DNA of 64,000 nt. Source: Eucalyptus grandis. Its lineage: Eukaryota > Streptophyta > Magnoliopsida > Myrtales > Myrtaceae. The notes beneath the pieces were generated by a model. It made no database searches and was not told the DNA's origin. It worked only from the letters and a program-made list of their open reading frames with translations. The DNA is taken from the NCBI RefSeq assembly GCF_016545825.1, contig NC_052618.1:14769561-14833560 (forward strand). Reading direction: 5' to 3'. Position numbers and translations under genes: made by a program. Shown here in pieces: positions 34,894 to 45,935 of the stretch. Numbering within the stretch: position 1 is the stretch's first letter; every line of letters begins with the position of its first letter.

Positions 34894-35690
34894 GTGGTCC
34901 AAATGAATGACTGCAGAGCCGTTGGAGATTATAAAGGGACGCTATTCTTCCATATCAGCTAACCTCACAAGTTTTCGGAGAACGGTTTGGTTTCGCCTCT
35001 TCTCTTTGTGTTTTTCCCCTTTATGGGGTTCCTTTTTTCTCTCCCCTTTCTCTCAGCATTGTGTAATATCAGCTCATGCGAGCGAGCCAATTGTGGGAAT
35101 TCCTTGTAATTTTTTTTTTCTTTCTTTTCTTGGCAAATGGAGCAACACCTGAAACTCCAATTGCATTTCATTAAATTGGGTATCATTCATCCAGCCAAAC
35201 CTATAACTTGAGGTGAGTTGTTTTCTCTCGTGATAAAAGCAGGAACACTAGCATCTTACCAGTCGAAAGTTAAAAGGACTTATATCAAGATACGATAGTC
35301 GGAGCTATATAATTCGTGATAAGATATCGTGCTCTTCTATTTCCTATCTATTGAGCGACATGCAAAGACTAACATAATTTCTTAAATAAAGGGTTTATTG
35401 TTATTAGCCCATGAGAAGACCCAGGAAAAGGGCGAAACAAGAATTGAAAACGCGTCGAAGAGGACAAAGGAAGAGCAAATTCTTATCTGGATGTGGGGAA
35501 TCATGACCAAAGGGGTTCTCATCGTTGTCGTTAACCGTTGGAGCCCCGCACGTGATCAACGGCTCGATCTCGAGTGCACGAATCCGGATCCAAGGCGAAA
35601 AGAGGGAAAGGGCCCCCTCCTGAGGATGATCGGGCGCGGGAGGAGGGAGGGAACACGGTAAAAGCGGTGGGGTGGCGGGGCAGGGGAGTG
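34894..35690. other. No gene supported
   Basis: Short unrecognised frames. The part from about 35500 to 35690 is GC-rich. It borders B3 debris on the right. Confidence 0.4.
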
Positions 35691-36570
35691 CACCGGCAGA
35701 CTACTCCTGTTCAATTTCGATTGGGTTTGTGAGGTTAATAATAATTCAGACGCACACTCATTAATGCCACATTCCAAGCCTAAATGAACTGAAAAGGACG
35801 TGCTTCAGGATGTCCTTATCCATTCTCGTTATGTTGTTCTTCATTTTGAATTTGAAATTAAGTGTCATGACCTAGTTCAAAGTATGGATTTTATTTTTCC
35901 CATGGGGAACACCAAAGAGGTTCATGAGAAAATATAATGAGAATCTTCCAATGGTCTGTGGAATTGGAAAAATGTGATGAGATGGTTTGGTTATCAAACG
36001 GTTGGGATGAATTCGTAGAGCATCACTCTATCTGTGTGGGACAATTTTTGGTTTTGAAGTGGACTCCATTTTTCATGTAATCATATTTGATAAAAGCAAG
36101 TCCAAGATAGAATATCCGCCAATAAATGCCAATGGGAGGAACCGACCCTCAGGAGTTGGGCATTTGTCTGGCTGAAAGTGGAAGATGCCGACGATTTCCG
36201 TGATGTTTCGGTCAAGCTTGAAGTCTAGGGGGATGAATTGCATTCACCCAAGTGTCCTCGGCTTTGTAAGGGAATGGAATAAGATCGGGTTTGTGAAGTT
36301 CATGACGGTTCCTATGCACACTCATCAGCACGGAGTTTGCGAAGAGATGGAAGTTCGAACTGCTTATCATGAGATTTTCGAGGTATGAATCTTAGTCTAC
36401 GAGCTGGTTCTCCATTTGACTGTGTTCTCGTGTTTGATTCCAATTCCGTATTCTGTATAGGAACTCTCCATGTGATTTGGCTAAGAGAGGGAGCATATGT
36501 ATGTTTTAGGGGATCTCATAAATGTCAAGCCAATGGAAATAGGCCGAATGAGTCATATCGGATTTGATTG
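35691..36570 (+). pseudogene. VRN1-like B3 domain remnant, locus 2
   Basis: A nearly whole REM/VRN1-type B3 domain can be followed with frame changes: the region at about 35905 reads PKRFMRKYNENL, 35970-36010 gives EMVWLSNGWDEFVEHHSICV (alternating two frames), then GQFLVL, SIFHVIIFDKS and KIEYP. All parts of the family pattern W..GW.EF...HSI..G..LVF....S.FHV.IFD.S are present. Following sequence (36180-36340) has an acidic linker-like reading VEDADDFRDVSVKLEV. The stretch 35705-35810 is collinear with 5715-5815 in locus 1 (GGGTTTGTGAGGTT and AAATGAAC...AAAAGGA words). Stops and shifts make it a pseudogene. Confidence 0.75.
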
Positions 36571-36896
36571 TGCTGAAATTGACATTGGTGTGCATATAGG
36601 CCTGGAAAGCTAGACCATTAGAAAGACCCAAATCCATCAAATTGGGGTTGATGTGTCAGGAGATATGAATTTCACATAATAAGAATAGCATATGCCTAAG
36701 CTTTCTTCATGTTCTAATTTGTGACTGTTGCAGATAAACTGAAACAACTGGGCTTGCGCAGAGTTGTCAAATCAGCCAGCAAAATTAAGCCCGACCACAT
36801 TGCGGTGAGGTGAATATATCTAAAGAAAAGCACTGTGGTATGATCCTCATGACAATGACAACACTTGAATTTAAATCACAGAGTCGCTAGACTATA

Positions 36897-37114
36897 TTAG
36901 CTCTAGATTTTTTTTTTTTTTTGTGACCCAGTGGGAACCCCGTAAGCCGACAGCCAGCGGGCAAACCTTGGGGTGATGTCAGAGGACCCACCACCCTGAC
37001 GTCATAGGTAAGAATCCCGTGTGACACCTCTGGGATTCGAACTCTTCCCCTTGCGTTAGGGGGGAGGAGCTTGAGCTAGCTACGCCACCGCAGGCGGTGG
37101 TTTAGCTCTAGATT
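36897..37114. repeat. 13-bp target duplication around SINE
   Basis: TTAGCTCTAGATT occurs at 36897-36909 and identically at 37102-37114, immediately bracketing the SINE. Perfect 13-bp duplications are typical of L1-mediated target-primed insertion. Confidence 0.95.
36910..37101 (-). mobile_element. tRNA-derived SINE, full length
   Basis: 192 bp, read on the minus strand: starts AAACCACCGC, has a pol III A box TGGCGTAGCTAGCTCAAG (37087-37070) and a B box GAGTTCGAATCCC (37044-37032), then a tRNA-unrelated body and a poly-A tail (poly-T on the plus strand up to about 36922). The identical 13-bp TSD and well-kept boxes suggest a fairly young insertion. It lies in an intergenic/intron part of B3 locus 2. 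I cannot name the SINE family with certainty. Confidence 0.92.
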
Positions 37115-37149
37115 GATTGTGCATCGGGTCATTAATTTCTGTTTTTATC

Positions 37150-37500
37150 CTTGACATGCTTTGAAAAGGATCCTCGTACTGTCTTGGTCAGAAATCGTTG
37201 GTTGTCTTCTTCTTTTTGATGACAAAACTGCGGAACGTCCACTTGAGTAAAGAGTTCCCGGTCCATTCCCAAAGATGCACTTCAAGAAAAGCCTGTAGAC
37301 TGTGACTCTCATATATCAGGACAAATCATGGCCGGTGAAGCGCATTAGCCACGAACATTATGGAAAGTTATCTGTTAGTTGGGCTACTTTCTCGAGAGAA
37401 ACTTCTCTGAAGGAGGGAGGCTTGTGCATGTTCAAGCTCTATTAGAAGAGGCAACGTCATGTTCAGAGTATACATCTTCAAGACCACTAGCCAGAGGTAG
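37150..37500 (+). pseudogene. B3 C-terminal half remnant, locus 2
   Basis: At 37376-37445 the array-type C-terminal B3 strand is recognisable: SVSWATFSREETSLKEGG then LCMFKL, corresponding to GWPTFAREAHLHVGDVCIFE in unit 1. The preceding 37260-37370 also aligns to the stretch before the C-terminal halves in locus 1 (GACTCTCATATAT.AGGACAAATCATG.CCGGTG against ACTCTTAGGTATTTGAACAAATCATGACC). TAG at 37442 ends the frame. Heavily decayed. Confidence 0.6.
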
Positions 37501-38806
37501 GTGAAAAATCCTATGCAGTAGGACACGGCAAAGGAAGCATCACTTTAGCTCAGAATTGCTTGGCTAAAATCTGCTTCAAATTTGACAAATAAAAAAAAAG
37601 CATGAGTTTTATTCTAATGAATGGAAAGATACCTTTAATCAATCCTAGTGTTACCGTCACCATGTGGGGATGAGTCATGAGTCATGAGACGGAGGAAGCT
37701 GATTGCTTCTACTACAAGTCACACAGCCTCATTTCCTTACTCTTCCCATAGTAGATTTCCGCCGTCATCGAACCATTCTCTATATTTCAAAACACAAAAG
37801 GAAATTTATATTCATTTAAGCAAAGAGAGACAATAAAAGGATGTAAAAGCCGTCCTTCGAGTCTATATCAAAATATCTAGTGCTCTCTGGTGATTAATAC
37901 ATAGATTCTGATTATAATCGGACATCTACCGAGCACAACCGAAAAAGAGTTCTATAAGCTAGCAATGACCTAAAAAATAGTTCCACAAGAGGGCTCAACC
38001 TCCTCAACTTATTAAATGAATCACAAGGCAAGGAAAAGAGAACTTGGGCAATTAATGGCATTAAACGCAATTAATGCGAATCATGCAGAAATTATTAGAA
38101 GTATAGTGAGCTGGGGCTTAGATGGTGTTCCTTACTCATGTCAATTGACGATGATAAAGAAAAGTAACTAACTTGTGTGAAAGTTACCAAATCATTTAAA
38201 AATTTAGTGTCACTTTAAAACTTACAAAATTTATTAATCAGATAAAAAAAATTACAAATTATGTACGGTTACAAATTACTTTCAATCTGCATAACGTTAC
38301 TTACAAATGTGAAAAAACTCTTTTATGCATGTGACACTCCAAATTCCATATGGATTGGAAGAGGGATAATTGACCAATAGATAAGTGTGAACACAAACCA
38401 CCACCGCTAGATATTCACCTCCTGAAAAACTTATTTAGGGGCTTAGATCATAACAAATCGGATTGTTAATATTAGAAAATTCTATGCCTAACTTATAGCT
38501 CGAACTTGCACATTAATTAAAGATATTTAACTTTTTCTAGCCGAGTGAGTGGACAAATCTAGGCGAGCAATTCTCTACTTGGTATTTGGCTCAAATAAAA
38601 GTTGTATTCTACAATGCTAACCTAAGAAAAGTATATAATTCTCTCAAATTAAGATAGGTAATTTCGCACTAAAATTGTTAAGCGTGATTGTGGTTGGTGG
38701 AGGAGAAACAACTATGGAGATAAACCAAGAAAGCGAATCTTCATAATACAAAAGTAAGTTATACTAGCCATTTAGCTTAATTCTCCAAAAAAGCATCAAC
38801 TTTAAC
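37501..38806. other. No gene supported
   Basis: AT-rich, no frame over 60 codons with meaning. The last ~40 bp (from about 38780) form the outer part of an inverted-repeat arm interrupted by the LINE. Confidence 0.45.
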
Positions 38807-38818
38807 TGGAGTATCAAT
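38807..38818. repeat. LINE target-site duplication (left)
   Basis: TGGAGTATCAAT, identical to 44450-44461. Confidence 0.93.
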
Positions 38819-39202
38819 AAGAAAGCCTACCCTACCGCAATGGTAGCTTTCTTTCTACGAAATGTAGAGCGTCTCTATCGCAATGGTAGTTTCTTCTTCT
38901 CCAGTATCTTCTACATGGTTTCTTTCACTGAGAGTTGCAAAGCTACTACTTCTAGCTGTAAATTTCCCAATTCCTTTTGACCCACTCCATCCTTTCACTC
39001 TCTGTTCCATCAGCCTTTACCCACATCCCCTTCCTTTTGCATGTCACCATCGGTCTCACAACTTTGCTGAATTTCCCTCGATTTCCCTTGTGTTGCTTTC
39101 CTTTGGTCGATAACTTCCACTCGGTTTCTGGTTTTCTGCATTCACTGTTTACTGGGTCTTCTGCTGAGGTTTCATCCCATTGTTAATCTTCGTTTCTTTG
39201 AA

Positions 39203-40426
39203 ATGGACCGCCTCACTACCGCAGATGACGCCCGTTTGGCAGCCTTATGCAATCGCATGGGTCGGTTGTGGTCCGAACAGAAAATTGAAATATGGGACGA
39301 GGAGGTACCTAGCGACAAAATTGAGGAATGTCAGTTAACTCTGGTGGGTAAGCTTCTCAATAACCCTTCAGTTAATTTTCAGGCTTTTCAAACTACTATA
39401 AAAAGGCTTGGCGCACTGAGTTAGTGGAATTCTCACAAGGTGACTTTGGTCTGTTCATTATAAAGTTTAAATCTTATGACGTCAAACAGAGAGTTCTAGA
39501 AAACGGACCTTGGTTGTTTGGCAATCATCTTGTTATCTTAAAACCTTGGATAGCTAACACGCCGCTGTATTGCTATGACTTTAGTACTTGTGCATTCTGG
39601 GTCCACATAGTTGGCTTGCCTTTGGAGCGCTGCACAGATACTATAATTCGTCGGGCTGCAGGTCATATTGGAAAGGTCATCGAAGTAAACATAGAAAGTA
39701 AAGATGGATTACCACTTCGAGCAATGAGGGCAAGGGTGGAATTGGACCTTAAACAACCGCTGAAAATAGGGCTTCTCCTTAAGGTTGAAGGCAAGAATTT
39801 CTGGTTGGATTTTAGATATGAACGTTTATCTCACTATTGTTACTCCTGTGGCATACTGGGTCACTATGCCACGGCCTGCAAAACTTTTCCCTGTGATGAG
39901 AATAAATTAGATGAAATCAGTTTTTTATATGGATCTTGGTTAAAAGCAGAGGCATGGGAACATAGCCCATTCTGGCGTACCTTTTATGATGAAGAGATTA
40001 TCCCTGAGACCCCTCAACCTTCTTCAGCAATTATTCCTATTCTGGACTCTGTTCCTACTGTACCTGACACTCCAATACAAAAAAAATAAGGGTAAACACA
40101 CTATGGAAACCTTAGTAAGTGATCCTATTATCACAGCAACAAACCAAGCCAGTCAGGATCTTCATACCCTTGACCAGCAACTCATATTGGCAAACAACCC
40201 TGTAGCTGCTTCTTCTCGGTTGAAAAAGAAGCTTAAACACTCACGTCTTAATGCAAGATCAAGACCTCTTAAGAAGGCAAAACGATTTCTTCATCATGAA
40301 GTTCAACATCACCTACAAGAGCATTTCGATGAATCAACTTTACAAGACACTCTTATTACTGAGGCAGACACTTCTACATGTTGGGCCCTGGTGGCTGGCC
40401 CTAAAAAGCCACCAGGTGAACAATGA
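39203..40426 (+). pseudogene. LINE ORF1 (nucleic-acid-binding protein), frameshifted
   Basis: The plant L1 ORF1 packages the element RNA. ATG 39203 opens MDRLTTADDARLAAL; a frame change near 39418 leads into the DUF4283-type region (FSQGDFGLFIIKFKS, ENGPWLFGNHLVILKPW) and the knuckle CYSCGILGHYATAC (39838-39879, CX2CX4HX4C). A TAA at 40087 ends that frame, but the basic C-terminal tail continues in the next frame (SSRLKKKLKHSRL, ARSRPLKKAKR) to TGA at 40424-40426. The stop overlaps ORF2's ATG as ATGA, a layout that would suit stop-and-restart translation. Confidence 0.88.
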
Positions 40427-43400
40427 GACTTATAAGTTGGAACTGTCAGGGGTTAGACAACCCCCTGACAGTTCAAGTGCTTAGGGTCTTAGTGACCCAG
40501 GAGAAGCCCGATATCATATCTTTGAAAGTTACTTATCAATCATCAGATATGCTAGACTCCATTTGTACTGACCTGGACTTTGGCATCACCATGCGTCTTA
40601 CCTGCTTACAAGCTCCTGCTCGTTATCCTCTCCGGCAACACTTGTGGACAGTTTTAAGACGAATCAGTAACTTTAACTCCCTTCCTTGGCTATGCACAGG
40701 GGATTACAATGAAGTGCTATATCCATGGGAGAAAGTAGGGAAGTGTCCTGCCGAGTCTCACATAATGTTTTCTTTTCGCGATCTAATTAATGACTGTTAT
40801 CTAATGGACCTCGGCAGCAAAGGTTGTGCCTTTACATGGACTAATAACAGAGAGGGTGATGATATGGTAAAGGAACGATTAGACAGAATGCTTTGCACAA
40901 AGGATTGGAGATTGGCTTACCCTCTTGCCGAAGTACTTGCCCTTCCAGCCCTCGGATCTGATCATAGCCCCCTTCTCTTGTCTACTAAAGCATGTCCAAG
41001 CTGTAAAAGGCGGAAATCTTTCTATTTTGAGGCTATTTGGCTTCAGGATATGGAGTGCCGTTCAATTATTGCTGCTTCATGGACCTCTTCTTAGCTTGGA
41101 GAGGTGACACTTCCTCAAAAACTGCACTCTGTTTCTGTTGCATTATCCAAATGGAGTCAATCCAAATTCAGGAATGCACAAACTCAACTTCATAATCTCG
41201 AGAATCAGCTTCAGTCTCTCACCAATCAAACACTTCTTCACTCTAATAGTGATGTGATATCGGACCTAAAAGCAAAAATACATAAATTATGGCAACAAGA
41301 GGAAAAATTTTGGGCAATGCGATCCCGAGTTAATTGGCTTAAATGGGGGGACAGGAACACCAAATTCTTTCATGCCACTACGATTCAAAGACGACAACAA
41401 AACAAGATAAGAATGCTTCAGGATGATCAGCAAAACTGGATCCGTGACCCTACTACATTTAAAGAGATGACTTTTAATTATTTTCAGCAGCTATATTCTT
41501 CTACGGGGTATAGAGACTATGGCCCGACACTAAATCTTTGCAAACAAGTCATGACGGAGGAGATAAATGATAATCTAACAGCTACGCTTACTGCGAGGAG
41601 GTCCAAACTGCAAAATATTCCAATTAGGAGAAACAAAAGCTCCCGGTCCAGATTGCTTGAATGGTCAGTTTTATCGCGCCCATTGGGATATTCTATAAGA
41701 TGACATAACATTAGCTGTGCAACAATTCTTTCATACAGGGATCTTATTACCTGAGTATAACCGCACTGCTATTTCCCTAATTCCTAAGATTCCTCATCTA
41801 GAAAGATTGGACCAATTCCGTCCTATTAGCCTCTGCAATTTTATTTATAAGGTGATTTCCAAGATTCTTGCAAACCGTCTTAAACCCTGGCTACCACAGT
41901 TGATGGCACCAGAACAAACTGCTTTTGTTGGAGGTCGACAAATCTAGGATAATATAATTGTGGTTCAGGAAGTATTAAATCAGATCAGAATCAGCAAACG
42001 GAAAAAGAATTTTCATGCAGTGCTTAAACTAGACATGCAGAAGGCTTATGACCAGGTTGAATGGGATTTTCTCCGAGATTATCTCCTAAAGCTTGGTTTT
42101 CATACCAAATGGGTTCACTGGATATTCCAATGTGTTTCTACGGTGTCTTACAGTGTCAAATTCAATGGAGAATTTCTACCGTTCTTCCATCCTACTAGAG
42201 GTCTCAGACAAGGCGACCCTTTATCACCGTACCTGTTCATCCTGATGGCTAATGCTTAAACTACTCTTATCAATAATGCAGTGGACAATGGAAATCTTAA
42301 AGGTATTAAACTTAATCGATGGTGTCCCACTCTTTCTCACTTATTTTTCACTAATGATGCCATTTTTTTCCTTGATGCGAAACTTATGGAATGTCAGAAC
42401 TTAACTGTTGTCCTTAATGAATACTGCCTAGCTATAGGACAGGCAATTAATCGAAATAAATCAGGGTTATTTTGTAGCATAGACTGTCCTATTGGCTTGA
42501 AAGAAAATCTAGCCGGAACATTTAGAGTTCCTATATTACACAAAACAAGCAGATATCTTGGCATACCTTCAGATTGGGGCAAATCTAAACGGGAAATGTT
42601 TTCTTGGCTTATGGGTCGAGTGCATTCAAAACTCGAAGGTTGGAAAGAAAAACTCATTTCAAAAGGAGGCAAGGAGGTCCTTATTAAAATTGTTGTGCAA
42701 GCTATACCCCAATACGCCATGTTGATTTTCAAAATCCCTGTTGCTATTTGTAAAGCCATAGAACAAAAAATAGCTAAATTCTGGTGGCAGTCTGATTACA
42801 GCAAGAAAGGCATACATTGGAAGAAGTGGGATTGCATTAAGAGTAGGAAAGATGAAGGGGGTTTAGGATTTCGCGATCTTATGGTTTTTAACAAAGCTCT
42901 ACTGGGTAAACAAGCTTGGCGCCTAGCCCAAAATCCTAATTCATTGTACAATAGGCTATTAAAAGGTTTATATTTTCCATCTCAGGATTTTTGGCATGCT
43001 ACTAAAGGTGCTAGACCCTCTTGGGGTTGGCAGAGCATTTTATTAGGCCGGGAATCTATCGCAGATAAGGTTTTATGGTTTGTTGGAAATGGCACTCAAA
43101 TAAAAATTCGTGAGGATAGCTGATTACCTAGCGGTGTTATTGGAGGTCCTGCTCCTAGGGATGAACCAGTCTTGGTTGCAGGCTTTATATTATCTGATTC
43201 AAACTCATGGGATACTTCACTTTTAAATCAGCATTTTGATAGCCAAAGAGTTGATGAGATCCTATCTATTCCTATTCGACCTCACTGTACTCAGGATAAA
43301 CTAATATGGAGAGGAACACAAAATGGCATTTTTACAGTGAAGAACTGCTACAATCAACTAAGAGCTCAGCAAAACAGTAATATTACTAATCAGGCCTCCT

Positions 43401-44368
43401 CATCTTTTCAGCCACCCCGCAGATTATGGAATGCAATCTGGAAAATACATACTATGCCTAAACTACGATCATTTCTCTGGTCTCTTTGCAATAATGCACT
43501 GGCGACTAGAGAGAATTTATATAAGCGACACATCTTGACAGACCCAACTTGCTGTATGTGTAATAATCAGGTACCCGAGACCCCATAACATCTTTTTTTG
43601 TTATGTCCATGGACTTATGATGTTTGGATGCATCCAGAATTAGCTATCAAGAGTTCTATAGTAGCTGTGCATCGAATCGAAAGTTGGTTACTTCAGTTTA
43701 TTGACAACAAGAATGGCTTACCGGATCTTGAAACGATTACGTCTGTCCTCTGGCACATCTGGAAAGCCCGGAATGATTTCCTTTTTTGTCAAAAACAGCC
43801 GAATGCTGAGCGAGTTGTGCAGTTGGCGATCGCAGAGGCCCAATCCAGGCGTATTTTCGCTACCCCAGAGCCGTGGCCTGTTTCAAAACAGCGTATTTTG
43901 AATCACAAATGGCATCCACCATACCAAGGAGTCATAAAAATTAACATTGATGCAGCTTACCACTCATCGTGCATCGCCGCCTCGGTGGCTGGGGTGTGCA
44001 GGGACTCATCCGACCACTTGATCGATGGTTTTGTTCATTCTGTTCACGCCTCCTCGGCCCTGCAAGTTGAGGCAATCGCTTTCAATCTCACCCTGCATTT
44101 TCTGCTTCAGAGAGGACGCAAGATGGATCAGATTGTTGTGGAGTCTGACTGCTTGATCATTGTGGAAGCCATTTGTGATCCTGCCCGACGCCCATGGGAA
44201 CTCAGATCTATTCTCGACGAAACCCTGCTATTGCTGATTCGGTGCCCTAATCTCCAACTTCTACACTGCCATAGAGAAGCTAATGCTCTTGCGGACCGAG
44301 TTGCGAAGGCCCATCGGGCCTCTTTACTCCCACCGAATTGGGTTACTCAGCTACCTCTTTTTTTGTAG
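40423..44368 (+). pseudogene. LINE ORF2 (endonuclease, RT, RNase H), degenerate
   Basis: Starts MRLISWNCQGLDNP, the normal endonuclease opening. The middle of the endonuclease, between about codons 40 and 60, is shorter than in family members (about 60 residues seem missing), though WLCTGDYNEVL and the catalytic SDHSPLL-type end are present. The RT region keeps FRPISLCNFIYKVISKILAN, LDMQKAYDQVEW and LRQGDPLSPYLFILM, but the active-site box, usually FADD, reads FTND (42347-42358), so the first aspartate is gone. zf-RVT is at 43420-43610 (LWNAIWKIHTMPKLRSFLW, C..C, H). RNase H (INIDAAYH, HREANALADRVAKAH) runs to TAG at 44368. Stops at 41092, 41701, 41945, 42257, 43121 and 43586. Confidence 0.93.
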
Positions 44369-44449
44369 GATATTGTGTTTTCTGAACTAAATGTAACTTC
44401 TATGTTGAGATCTTAATATATTTGTTGTTTCCGACCAAAAAAATAAAAA

Positions 44450-44461
44450 TGGAGTATCAAT
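44450..44461. repeat. LINE target-site duplication (right)
   Basis: TGGAGTATCAAT following the A-rich tail; identical to 38807-38818. Confidence 0.93.
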
Positions 44462-45935
44462 TCAGGCCTGATTCTTTTTTTGTAATAAAAAATCAACAAC
44501 TTCCATGCCTAAATCTGACCTCGGTTAACTTTCCATCAACTAGTGGTGTTAAATGTTTGATGCGTAATTTAGGGTGCACATGACAAAATTTTTAAATGAT
44601 TTGATTGATTTCTCAATTTCTATTTCAAAACCGAGAAGCTAAAAATTTTAGCTTCTTTTTCTTCAAATCTATTTCGTAGAAATCAAATAGAAAATCAAAT
44701 TTACCAAATGGATTCCAAACCCGTTGTAAATTTTGTTATGCTTTTATCTTTTTCCAACTTTTATATATATGCTGTCTTTCTTTTTCTTTTCTTTTTTTCT
44801 TTTGTCCTTTTTCTTTCTTCTTCTTCCTTTCACTGGACAACAGCCTGACCACCGTGAGTCAGACGCACGATCCAATCAACGGCCCAGCCCTCCGTCCACC
44901 ACCGCCTCACCGCCGTCCCGGCCCTCCGTCCACCATCACCTCGCCACCTTCAACAACCCAAGCCATTAATCCTCGCTTCCGCCCTCGACCACCGATGAGA
45001 TTCCTATTTTCCCCAACCTCTCGCCCCATATCTCCACCACCATCGCCTCTACGCTTGGCCGATGAGCCCTGGCTTCCAATGTCCTGTAGCCTGGCCACGG
45101 TTCGTCCTTACTGTCGTCGAGCTCGAGCTCAGCCGGCGCTCTTGAGCCTCAAATTTTGGATCTAAACTCAAGCGAGCCCTAGATTCGAGATATGGGGATC
45201 AGCTTGACCTCAGATTTGTGTTGATTAAGGTCGAGCATGGTCGACGGCAGCCACAGCTAGATTTTTGGAGGTTAATATATGTCCGTCCATGGCTTTTCAA
45301 TCCGAGTCTGTGCATGTTTCTTGATTCAAAATGAGTGAATCAGCAGAAAGTTTAGATTTTTTTGTTCAGAATAAGATCACGACCAGTTTCATTTAAAATA
45401 TAAGGAAAAAAAATGCAATGACAGCAGAGAAGCATTGTACAGTTAGCCAATTTGCCTTCAAGAAGCTGAAAAAAAATTGGAAATGGGCTTTGGAATACAG
45501 ATTTAGCTCATTCCACTGAAGAGTATAAAGAAATGTGTGCAGGTGGAGTAGAAGGTCGCCGAGGTGGAAGGTCTGGATGCCGGGGTTCCATCCGCGGTCG
45601 CCGCTGACAAATGTGGTTGGTGGAGGCGGCGGAGGCCGGAGACACTATGGCAGCCGCAAGAAGGAAGTGGAGGATTACAGGGTGGGATGATGGTGGCCAT
45701 GGACGGACAACATTAGAAAGTGAAAAGAAGAAGAAAGATTAAAAAAAGAATAAAAAAGAAGAAGGAAAAGCTATGTATAATTCTGATTTGGGAAAAAAAG
45801 AATGAGTGAAATTGACAAATGAGATGTTTAAGGATGCTCCTTGGACGGACAAAAAATTAACAGAGGTCAGATTTGGATATGAAGCCAAAGTTGGTAATTG
45901 TTTATGAGATAAAAAAAAAAAAAATTTGGGGCAAG
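44462..45935. mobile_element. Large inverted-repeat element, left arm split by the LINE
   Basis: The block 44488-44545 (ending AAATCTGACCTCGGTTAAC) recurs inverted at about 45845-45905 (GTTAA.CAGAGGTCAGATTT), and further inside a pyrimidine tract (44776-44830) faces a purine tract (45717-45772). The outer similarity seems to continue through the LINE target, to about 38785 on the left and about 45940 on the right. The interior is GC-richer (44845-45130, 45540-45690) with no domain; frames there are Pro/Ser-rich low complexity. No convincing TSD was found. A foldback or MULE-like non-autonomous element is the best guess. Confidence 0.5.
44571..44722. mobile_element. Possible palindromic MITE nested in the inverted-repeat element
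   Basis: About 150 bp, centred on the palindrome AGAAGCTAAAAATTTTAGCT (44634-44653). Arms on both sides are imperfect inverted copies (GATTTGATTGATTTCT against AGAAATCAAATAGAAAATC). Ends resemble GGGTG...AAACCC. Target duplication not resolved. Confidence 0.45.

Larger units (their letters stand above)
38819..44449 (+). mobile_element. L1-type LINE with terminal RNase H, nearly full length
   Basis: 5.63-kb non-LTR retrotransposon bounded by a 12-bp target duplication. It has a 5' UTR of ~380 bp, ORF1 with a CCHC knuckle, ORF2 with AP endonuclease, reverse transcriptase, zf-RVT and a C-terminal plant RNase H domain, a short 3' UTR and an A-rich tail (44437-44449). The 5' UTR starts with two near-copies of CGCAATGGTAG followed by TTTCTT (38838 and 38879). 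It is dead: many stops, a gap in the endonuclease and an altered RT active site. Both 5' and 3' ends are present, which is unusual for LINEs. Confidence 0.95.

Noticed and set aside
44733..45165. Pro-rich frames of 78 and 103 codons
   Set aside because: Low-complexity translation of the interior of the inverted-repeat element; no family match.
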